Source: Aristolochia californica (taxonomy: Eukaryota; Streptophyta; Magnoliopsida; Piperales; Aristolochiaceae). Taken from it: a stretch of DNA of 64,000 bases. Made by a program: the position numbers and the translations under genes. Position 1 is the first letter of the stretch. The number at the start of each line of letters is the position of its first letter. Location: NCBI GenBank assembly GCA_029961685.1, contig JARWKL010000012.1, forward strand, positions 16,229,227 through 16,293,226, given 5' to 3'. Below, in pieces: positions 1-10,200 of this stretch. The notes beneath the pieces are model-generated. The model saw only the letters and a program-made list of their open reading frames with translations. It was not told the origin of the DNA and made no database searches.

Positions 1-284
1 CGCTTGGTCAACACACGCACTATCTTCCCCTAGCTCAACTCGATCAACCACTTCACCACCTCTCCATCCACAAGTCCACCCATTTCATCCAATTGCCACT
101 CATCCACGCCCCTGTCCAAGTCCTACCTCTACTAGGACTCACCTACAAGCCACACCCTACACCTTCTCAAGTCCCAATCTCCCTAAGAGCCCCCAGCCAA
201 CCAAACTACTAGACTCCCACTCCCCTTCCATACCTCAACAGCCCACCACCTTGGAGTCCAATCCCAATAGGACTACCTTTTTAG
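1..284. other. Pyrimidine-rich non-coding tract
   Basis: C- and T-rich sequence with no credible open frame. It runs directly into the repeat copy at 285-700 and is probably part of the same unidentified dispersed element. It lies beyond the last recognised RFC4 exon, so it should be intron or 3' flank of that gene. Confidence 0.4.
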
Positions 285-700
285 TTGAGTCCTCATCCAC
301 TAGAAGTCCCTCTTTTGTCACCCCATGAGCTCTCCCACTTCCTCTATACTTCCTCCCATGAATTCCAATCCTCCTCTAACCAACTCACATCCTAGAATCT
401 CTCCAACCTAGACTTTCCTATTTGGGAAGCCACACGCCAGCCACCACTTCCTCTTCCTTTCCTGCACTATCTATGCAGCTTCCTCTCTAGCTCTATTTAC
501 CAACTAGGTCTCTTATCTCACTCTCCATCATCTACACATCTTCCCCAACCTTATCCATGTCCAGCCTACTCTCTCTATAAAGCATCCTTCTCTCCTCTCA
601 TAATCCCCAAGCACATCCTCAAGCCTAACCTCTCCAATTCTCACTTCGTCTATCCCACCACTCCCTTAGCCCTAGCATCCTAAGTTGACACCTCATCCAG
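285..700 (+). repeat. C-rich direct repeat, copy A
   Basis: Blocks of this stretch recur in the same order and orientation at 3,588-3,855. Shared landmarks are tagaagtccctct, cccacttcctctata, tttgrgaagccacac and a final agccctagc/agccatcctaagttga. Copy A has extra sequence between blocks. The pair could be two remnants of one repeat family, or the eroded LTRs of an element filling 700-3,588. No target duplication or primer-binding site was found to decide. Confidence 0.55.
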
Positions 701-904
701 TACACCCTAGCCTCGCTCCCAATGACACCCTAGACCAATCCCTCACACTCTCTCTCACAATACAACTCACCTGAACCCTATGATATCCTAAGTCTTTCCC
801 TCTCTCCATCATGGCCATCTTTCTCTTGCCCAACCTACTTAAAAATCAGCCCACATCTTACATGCAACACTTCTAAAAATCCCCTACAATCTGGGCAAGC
901 CCCC

Positions 905-1390
905 AGACCTATTGATAAGAACCACTTGAAGGTTTTATCTTCTCAGCTTCCAAAGAAAAAATTAAGGCTCTTCTAGGCAATGGAGGGAGAAAGATAGAGA
1001 TAGAGAAAGAGAAGAAGACAAAGTGGGAGAGAATGGGAGATAGGGGAACGAGCTTTAGGAGAGCGAGAGGAGAGCAAGGCAAGAGAGAGACTTGAGGAAT
1101 AGGCTTAGTTAATTTTTCCTCCAACTAAGACCCCTATTTATACTTTTTTCATTACATATTTAGGGAAACTCCTCAATCAATTAGGCTCCCTAATTACATC
1201 AATTAAGGGAAAATTACAAAATCAAATGAGAGAATCTAGGAAACTTCAAATCAATTACAATCTTATCTTCTAGAGATTCTTTAACAAAGGAAAGTAGAAA
1301 TTCTAAGAATCCATCAAAAGGTAAGACTCTCATTTCTACCCTTGACTTCTAACCTTATTTCCACTTTTGCCCTTGAATATCATTTTTCCT
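905..1390 (-). promoter_or_regulatory. LTR-like promoter region, minus strand
   Basis: Read on the minus strand, an AT-rich segment is followed by a TATA-like TATAAATAG at about 1,134-1,142 and then a long CT-rich leader, the layout of plant LTR U3-R-U5 regions. No clean TG..CA ends or primer-binding site were located, so the family is unknown. The overlapping short open frames are low-complexity. Confidence 0.3.
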
Positions 1391-3587
1391 TTGTTGTCCA
1401 TGAGCTCCTACGCCCCCCATGCATGTGAATGGGTCCACATGTGTGCCATCTTTTCTCTTGCTTCTTCTTCCTTCTTCCTTGGTTTTTTTGAGGATTTTAG
1501 AGTTCCTATCAACTCTTGCATGCAAATGAGAATTGAAACAATTAGTTGAGATGCAGTGTAAACGGCCAGAATTCAGATTCAGCCATATCGTCACCACGTA
1601 CTCTTCCAATCTATGTCCTCCCCTCTCACACAGACAAACGCTTTTACGCTCTTAGTCAACCCTCGGAGTCCTTACATGTAAAATGGCCTCAATCATTCTC
1701 ATCCCACAAGGAGAACAGCCCTAACAAAAGGGGCAAGAAGGAGAAAGAAATCAATTAAAGAAGATTTCACAATTGCTATTAGCAATTTGTTAGGTCCCCT
1801 GGGTACTGTTATCTAAAATTGTGAATTTTTATTCATCTTACTGCTTAATAACTTATAATCGGATCTTCTTAAATAAATATTTGCGACTTGAGAATTTAAA
1901 AAAGCCTTTCAGAACTATTCAATATTATTTAATAGATGAAAATGGGGGAATGATAAGGTAGCTTCAAGCTCCCAAAAAGATCCACAAGTCCACTCACTTC
2001 ACAGGCAGCATCCGGTGCCCAATGACCCGTACAAAGAAAAGGTGATTGTAATTCAGAGGAATAGACTATTTTAAATCTTTCTACTTCAGGTTAAGCCCAA
2101 AAATCACACCTTGGTCAAGCAAAGCTACGCTCTCAACAAGAAACAAAGACGAAGTGCCATCTAAAGCAAAGAATGGACCCAAACTGAGAAAGCGCAAACA
2201 CACATTGTTGGTTGAACAACCAAAAGCAATGGCAGGATTTGACCACCATATGTGACCACATTGCAAAATTAGGTCAATAGCTACAGCAAACGACCTACGC
2301 TCTAGTGAAGTTGGAGAACCTGATTCTCTTGCCAAAAGACAAATCTCAGGATTAGATGACCAAGGTCGCTTTCCGAAGCCCCAACAATTGTGTGTCAAGC
2401 TGAGAAATTCCCTAAACTCACAACTGTGCAAAAAAAGTTAGCAATGGCATCCTTGTACTTAGAAGGAGGCAGCGGCCAACGCGTGGATGAAACTCAGAAG
2501 GTAGACAAATGACCAAACAACCACCCATAGATGGCCTCATACCTGCAACCACAAGGGTTAGAAGCATGCCTCGCCTAAAAAGAAGACCTGATGGTGGCCA
2601 TGATTCCTATCGCAGGGAAGGCTCACTCAGCCACAATATAAAATTGTGACCCACCTGAACTAAAAACTTCATCTCTCCAGACGAAGCCACATGCTAACTG
2701 CAAAGAAAACCTTCGACAAGGTGCACTGAGACATTTATTACAGTCAGCACAGAAGGATAGAACTCGTTTCCTACTTCAGCTGTCAGAGTGCCACTGCATT
2801 CAGGTCGCACCTTGCCACTATGAAGGCAGACATTTTGCTTGGCTGCTGATGTTCCAATCGCAACACAAGCCCGAGATGCAGGTTTGACATAATCAAACAC
2901 CAGGGAGGAACACTGATGCACGGAAGAGGCATGGTTTGCAACTATCAGAAGATCTTGGTAAGGTTCTTATTTAGGCAGCACTCCTCCAGAGATTCTAAGC
3001 AATCAATGCCCTACAGAAGGAGTGTAGTCATGCTTGTGGACAAAGGCTATCAAGAGACAAAGACAACATACATGACTTCTAGAAAAGATTTATGACTTTT
3101 CAGGACCAAGATGGTAGGTGTGTGCACTTGAAAAGCAAAAAGAAAAAGGAAGAAGACTGCTACCAACCACACAAGTGCTTCAAGGTCCCAAGAAGACCAA
3201 GTGCGTTGGAGAACAAAAACACCAAGAGCCACAAAAAGGCCAGGCCATGTTGGCCATATGGAATAGTAGACCAAAAGAATTGGCCCTGCAAGGACCCAGT
3301 AAAGTAGAAAGAAGTTGCCCCTGCATGGGCCCAGTGTGAGTAGGACAAGTAGAATCAAAGAAGCTAACCTCTGGAGTCAAATTCTAAGATTCCAAAGAAG
3401 AGTTGAAGCAGCAGCTAAGTAGAAGAAGGCAAGAAGATTTTGAGTACAGTCAAGCCACAAGCAGAGTTCGATTAGGATTTGCCGATTCACCACACCAAGC
3501 AGAGCCAAAGAAGGAGAAGTAAAATATAGTGATAGTAGTCCCCCAGTCAAACTGAACTACCCCAGCGCACTTTCTCTCTACCTCAAA
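1391..3587. other. Unassigned repeat-like DNA
   Basis: Several short open frames exist on both strands (for example minus 2,081-2,431 and 2,694-2,921), but none shows a recognisable domain or plausible splice structure. The expected last RFC4 exon, about 31 residues after the exon at 4,170-4,253, was looked for here and not recognised. Most likely decayed retrotransposon. Confidence 0.4.
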
Positions 3588-3855
3588 AAGTCCTCATTCA
3601 GTAGAAGTCCCTCTCCCCTTTCCAGTCACCCCACGAGTTCCCCCACTTCCTCTATATTTCCTATTTGAGAAGCCACACACCAGCTACCTCTTCCTCTTGC
3701 CTTCCAGCTCTATCCATACAACTTCCTCTGTAGCTCCAGTTCCCAACTGGGCTTCTCATCTCACTTTTCCTCTTCAACGCATGCAACCTTATCCACATGC
3801 ACCATACTATCCTCAGCCCTAGCCATCCTAAGTTGAAACCTTAGCCTATAAACCT
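3588..3855 (+). repeat. C-rich direct repeat, copy B
   Basis: Second copy of the repeat at 285-700: same order of conserved blocks, shorter because inter-block sequence is missing. Divergence is considerable, so the duplication is old. Confidence 0.55.
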
Positions 3856-4169
3856 AACTTTTAACCCACCCCGACCCCCTGTAACCCAGTTCCAGTTCAG
3901 CAACTTCGACGGATGGAGCTGTCTGATCAGTCATAAAAAACGAGGGTAAGACTACTTTCACCTTAGTGGTTTATCAGAAATCCTGGGCAAAATCCAGTAA
4001 TAAATATTTTCAACTGCAACCTGCCCACAGAAAGAGAAGCTGGATGGCAAGTCTAGATTACTTGCATTCAGTAATCTTCAGTGTTCCCTTAGTTGAGTTG
4101 CTAAGCTAGTTTGCTCTACTGAAGAACCAGAATAACTTATAAGCCATCAAAACAATGGTACATGGCTAC

Positions 4170-4253
4170 CTTATCTGCCTCAGCCAGCCTCTTGCAGACC
4201 CTTGCCTTCTGTTCATCCGTGATATCCTCTGCTTCAACAATTACATCAAACAA
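4170..4253 (-). CDS. RFC4: RFC4 exon 11 (last one visible)
   Basis: Encodes residues 281-308, from [11 protein letters not shown] to RLAEADK, part of the C-terminal collar domain that holds the five RFC subunits together. Acceptor tgcag and donor gtagcc, phase 0 at both ends. The donor shows that at least one more coding exon follows downstream. Confidence 0.93.
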
Positions 4254-7200
4254 CTGCAGAAAGTAACATATAAGAAACAGTGCCTTTACTAAATAATATA
4301 ATCAGTTTCTAGAGAGGAAAACAAAGAGCAGACCTGAGAAAGCATCTGTGAAACTGGGTATCCTTCAGCAATAATATTGCTGACTTCCTTATTTGCCATT
4401 TCAAATTCTCCACTTTTACAAACTAAAAAGAGAGCCATGACAACATCTGGTGAGACAACCTGAAAATGTCAATTGAAGAGGTATAACTGGAGCTGTTAAT
4501 ATGCATTCCACTATTAATAAATTAAAATAAGAAAGCCTACAGACTCCTTGGAAACAAGACTACTTTTTCACAAATAATTGCTAATATAGATGGTATCATA
4601 ATCTAGTAAAAGAATCTAAGTATAAGTAATTGCCTGGACATCAAACACATTTGGCATCAGAGAGTAGCAGAAAGTACTTCAGCAGCATAAACATGACACA
4701 AAGCCCAGCCAGCTCTGGATGGTTATGTTGGACGACCTCCACTAGAAGAAATAAACAGCTTCATGTATGAGCAGAATCTAGATTCCCCATTTGACAGCTA
4801 CAACCTCAACAAGCTTTTGTCCAAATCCTGGCCCCTAACAAATATGAACTGATTTTAGCTGTTAGAATCTTTCTTAACTCAAGCATCACCTCAAGGACCT
4901 CTAATCGTCTCAAGGTCCTCTATTCATCTCAAGGTCCCCCACACGTTTCAATAAGTCCACCCACTCCAACATTTCCACACCTCATTTTCGATCTTTGAAC
5001 TACCTTTTTTGAAATGATGATGATTTTATTATGAAGGAAAGCAAAAGAGTACATCAAGGGAGGCTTCCCCTAACAACAAGAGATTACAGGGAGGGACCCA
5101 ATTTAGCACATAAATCAGCAGCCGAATTGGTTGATCCAAGAACATGGGACAAGTATAAGAGGTAGTGGAAACAATATCCATAATATCAAGAAAAAGCTAT
5201 CAGTGACACCACGGGGGGAAAGAGGCAGTGGAACACTAAACAATGACGACTTTGGAATCACCCTCCACAATCAGTGGACCTCTAAAGCGATCCTGGTAGA
5301 GGAGAAGGTGGTTGATGGTCTCGGCTTCCACCCCACAAAGGGAGCAAAGAGGGTCAAAAGCAGTGTTTCCTCGTCTAATAAGATTTTCAGCAATGAAAAT
5401 CCTATTGCGGCAGGCACTCCAGAGGAAAATTTTCACCTTTGGAGGAGCCAAGAGCCTCCAAGCAAAAGCAGCCTAGGTGAGGAGCAGGAGGCTGTGTCCA
5501 ACCCATTTTTGAACTACTTGAAAACATATTCACATCCATTAACAAAAAGAGAATTTACTAGTTTATGCAACAAACTAGGCTTACTAAATAACTAAACTAC
5601 AACTTGAGAGGAAGTGTTAAGAGAGTAGATATAAAGTATTTTTTTTGTAAACAAGTCCATCGAGGTGTCTTAAGCACTTGTTAGGATTACGTTTATCTTA
5701 TTTATATTTTTTATGGTGCTTTAAATCATTGAGGGCATTGTAATTATGTTTAAGGTCAAGATTATGACCTAATAGATTGAATTAAGCATCAGCGAAACTT
5801 CAACTGCCACTTGTTCCAACTTCTTCTTCGTTCTTCTTCAAGCGGGTATTTTTCCTTTCCTCCACACTTACCTTCTCTACTCTCCAGAAATTTGCATTCT
5901 CCACTACCCTTATAGCTGAAAAAACTAATACCAGAATAGGGATTTCCCACTCCACAGCTCTCTCCTTCGAGGACGGTCTTCCATGTCAAGTATGGTTGCA
6001 TTAAGTTGCATAACAAAGTTTTTTTGTAAAAAGTGTGAAACTTAAAGAGAGAGAGAGAGAGAGGAGAAGAGAAAAGGAGGCAAAAGCTCTGAATGAGCTG
6101 CATTGGGGATCGTGCATGACCCCAAATGCTATTTATTAGGTTTAGATGACAAATTAAAAAAATGCCACTCTTTACATAAAAATTACTTATTTCCTTATAA
6201 CTCTCATTCTACTCTTCCTATGAATATGAAAATTTGTACATAGATTAAATCAAACATGCTGAACAAGATAGTGCCATAATATAAAATGTTTGATCATGTA
6301 AAATGACCAAAATACCCATGAGCTGATTTTCTCACGCTCCCCCTCAAGTTGGAGCTTATATATCCATGAAGCCTCACTTGTCACAGAAGATCATCAATTC
6401 ATGCTTTCCTAATGCCTTTGTAAAAACATCTCCAAGCTGATCAGCCGATTGAACATATAGGGTGATCACTTCTTTCTTCGTCACAACATATCTAACAAAA
6501 TGACAATCTACCTCTGGGTTTTATTCTCCCATGAAAAACTAGATTGCTGGCAATAAACATAATTATGGCTTCCTTTGTTGAAAGCCTAACTCCCATGACA
6601 TTGACCTCACCCACATGAGATCACTAACAATATGTGTCATAGCTTTGTATTTTGCTTTTGTATTGGATCTAGCTACCACATTCTGTTTCTTACTCGTCCA
6701 ACTGATTAAGTTGTCATCCAGAAAGACACAGTAGCCTGTAGTTGATTGTTGTCTAGCTTTGACCCCGGCATAGTCTGCATCAAAGAAAGCCTCAATTTTC
6801 AAGAGCCCATTATTTTAAAAAAAAAAAAGACCTTTCCCTAGTGCTCCCTTGGCAAATCTCAAGATCCTGAGCTGCTTCAAGATGGACCTTCCGTAGATAT
6901 TCCATAAACTAACTTACTACACACTAAAAAAAATATTGTTAAGGAATAGTCCCACATGGATTATTAAGTACAAAGATCTTGGGTTTATTAGCTGGGAAAG
7001 AGGTTTCCTAAGTTGGCTAGTCATTTTGGGATAGACCTTGGACCCAATTTAACATAGTATCAGAGCAAGTACTCGTATGGGGGCATTCCACCCAAATTAT
7101 CCACGTGCCTACACGTGAGGGCCTCCACCCAAATTATCCAAGTGCTTACACTTGAGGGGGAGTATTAAGGAATAGTCCCACATATATTAGTCAAAGATCT

Positions 7201-10200
7201 TGAGTTTATTAGTGAGCAGAAGAGGTTTTCTAAGTGGCTAGTCATTTTGGGATAGGCCTGGACCCAAGTTAACACGGTATTAGAACAAGTACTCATATGT
7301 GGGCCTACACCTAAACTATTCACTTGTAGAGCCACAAAAGAGGGCCTACACCTAAACTATCTACTTGTAGACCCACAAAAAGAAGGCCTACATCTAAACT
7401 ATCCACTTGTAGAGATACAAAAAAAGGGGTCTACACCTAAAACTATCCACTTGTAGAGCCACAAAAGAGGGCCTACCCATGAGGGGAAGTATTAAGGAAT
7501 AGTCCCACATGGATTAATGAGTACAAAAATCTTGAGTTTATTAGTTAGGAAAAAGGTTTCCTAAGTTGGCTAGTCATTTTGGGATGGGCCTTGGACCCAA
7601 CTGCACATGGTACCAGACCAGGTACACAAAAGAGGGCCTACACCTAAAGTGTCCACTTGTAGAGCCACAAAAGAGAGCCTACACTTAAACAATCCACTTG
7701 TAGAGCCACAAAAAAGGGTCTACACCTAAACTAACCACTTGTAGAGCCACAAAAGAGGGCCTACACGTGAGAGGGAGTGTTAAGGAATAGTTCCACATGG
7801 ATTACTGAGTACAAAGATCTCGAGTTCATTAACTAGAAAAAGAGGTTTCCTAAGTTGGCTAGTCATTTTGGGATAGGCCTTGGACCCAACTTAACAAATA
7901 TATGTGTGCATGTAACTGTGGCATATATAAATTTCCCAAGTATTATCCTAAACAATGTTTTATCATTCAATTTTACACTCTAGTAATCGCACAAAAAGTG
8001 TCCAAATTTTGTCGAAGTATCTACCGATTTAGCTCCCAATAATCCATACTCATGTAGCATATCGGTTGTATACTTTCTTTGAGATAACACCTATCCTTTG
8101 CTTCTTGCATCTTCAACACCCAAGAAATATTTCAATGCCTCAAATAATCTTTTAACTTCTTCAATTTCAGGGTTATCACCACCAAACAATATAATATCAT
8201 CCATATATACAAGCAGAACTATGACCCCCGAAGGTCTTTTCATGACGAACAGTGAATGATCGCAGTGGCTCCTAGAAAAGCCCATAGACATCACTACTTG
8301 GCTAAAATTTTCAAACCAAGCACGAAGACTTTGTTTCAGGTCATAGATTATTTTCTTGAGTCTGCTTATTTTGTGCATCTCCCCTTGAGCAACATACCCC
8401 GAGGTTGCTCTATATAGACCTCTACTTCAAGGTCATCATACAGGAAAACATTTTTTTATGTCTAACTGGCATAAGAGTCACCCCTAAGTAACAACAATAG
8501 ATACCAGAATGTGTATTGAGAACAATCAAGCAACTAGAGAGAAACTTTCAAACACATCTACAACATAAGTTTGTGTGTACCCTTTAGCCACCAGACGAGT
8601 TTTATATCTCTCAACCAAGTCAACAACTTTGTATTTGACTATATACCATCTACAGCCAACCACTGCAGCACCTAAAGGTAACTCACATAACTACCAGGTT
8701 CCTCGCTCTAATAAAGCTTGCTTACACTATGGAGAGGACATAGTATCCTGCACTGAAGAAGGAATAGCGCAAGCAGAAATACACAATGCAAACTTTATGT
8801 AGTTGTCAAACAAACGATCATATGACACAAAATGAGACAACAAATGACGAGTTCCTTCCCGAACACCTTTCCTTAAAGCAATGGGTAAGTATAGATCACT
8901 TACCTTAGGATCCTGAGATAAAGATGAGTCATGGTCTGGCATTAGAGAGGAGCTTGTGGCCTGAGAAGGATGCACCTATCACTGTTGATATACTTGCAAG
9001 GATTTCTCAACAATGGTATTTGGCGTAGGTCCAAGACAATCATCAACCGGCATGGGAATAACTAACTCAGAAACTGGGAAAGAAGATGGTATATCAATAG
9101 TAGTAGACTCAAAAAAGGAGTATCTTCAAAGAATGTGTCATCTACGGATACAAGTGTTTTTCTAGTAGATGGACAAAAATATGTATCCCTTTTGTGTACG
9201 ATAATACCCAAGGAATACATACTTAACTACACGGGGAGATAACTTATCTTTGGATGATCCTAGAACATGAGTAAAACAAACACATCCAAAGACACAGGGA
9301 GAAACTGAAAACAATGGAGTTGAAGGCAACAAAATCTGAATAGGAATTTTACCTTCAAGAACAAATCAAGGCATCCTATTGATCAAGTAACATGCAGTAA
9401 CCACCCAAAACTCATATTTATCTATAGTAATAAAATAGAATACTTTCCCAAAATAGTGACATTCTAAAAAAAGTAACCTACTTTGGACTTCCTCTTTCCT
9501 TTTCTGCTTCTTTCTTTCATAAACCTTCAATGTTCTCGAATGACTTTGTTTGTCCTCATAATTTTCAGCAATTTCTTCAACATTAAATATATGTTACACT
9601 ACATCATAGGCCCATTGTCCATTTGTTTAGGCCTGGATATGAGGAGAACCATTAGCGTTAATAATCCTACATGGGTTAAAATCAGAAAATTCTTGTTGTT
9701 ATCAGTTGGGAGAAGGTCTCAAAGTTTCGACTAGTCATGTTGCAATGAACTTCCTGTTGTGGACTCAATCACACACCGAGTCGCTCAAAGGAGGAGACAA
9801 TGACTCAACGAGTTCAATAGTTTTATAATTCATCTTTTATATTGCTTCAAGTATGATTTTTCATTAAGTACGTAAGGATTATGTTCGTAGGGCAGTATGG
9901 GTATTTTTAGCCCTAAAACACTTATGACATCAAACCCTATTTAAAGGGTAACGAAATAGAGAGAAGGCAAGCATTGGGAATTAGGTTAAACAGGCTTAGA
10001 GCTCTCCTTGACGAGCTCTAGGGTTGAGGTCTCCCTTGATGATCTCGAGTTTGGATTTTCCCTTAGAATTATCACATCTTTTCATCATCCCTGAATTGTT
10101 CTCCACTGGTTCACATCGAGGAAGGGAAGGGAAGTTCCTGTCCCTTTTCCTAGTCCAAGAAGAGGGTTCATCCTCACTCTCATCAACAGCAGAGAGAGAG

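Larger units (their letters stand above)
6025..9480 (-). mobile_element. Partial Ty1/copia element with 3' LTR
   Basis: Read on the minus strand, degenerate copia pol fragments occur in order: integrase C-terminal remnants (about 9,000-9,480), reverse transcriptase (about 8,060-8,700, with the YMDD-type motif [10 protein letters not shown] in frame 8,091-8,378) and RNase H (about 6,349-6,815, with the motifs FFDADYAG and [15 protein letters not shown]). A purine tract next to the LTR and a 310-bp 3' LTR at 6,025-6,334 (minus-strand start TGAGAAAATCAGCTC) follow. The 5' half and 5' LTR are gone. A TRIM concatemer at 6,937-7,896 splits the reverse transcriptase and RNase H regions. The same family occurs at 45,381-46,613. 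Confidence 0.85.

Noticed and set aside
3050..3380. Overlapping short frames on both strands
   Set aside because: Four mutually overlapping frames without domain similarity. Absence of stops here reflects composition rather than coding.
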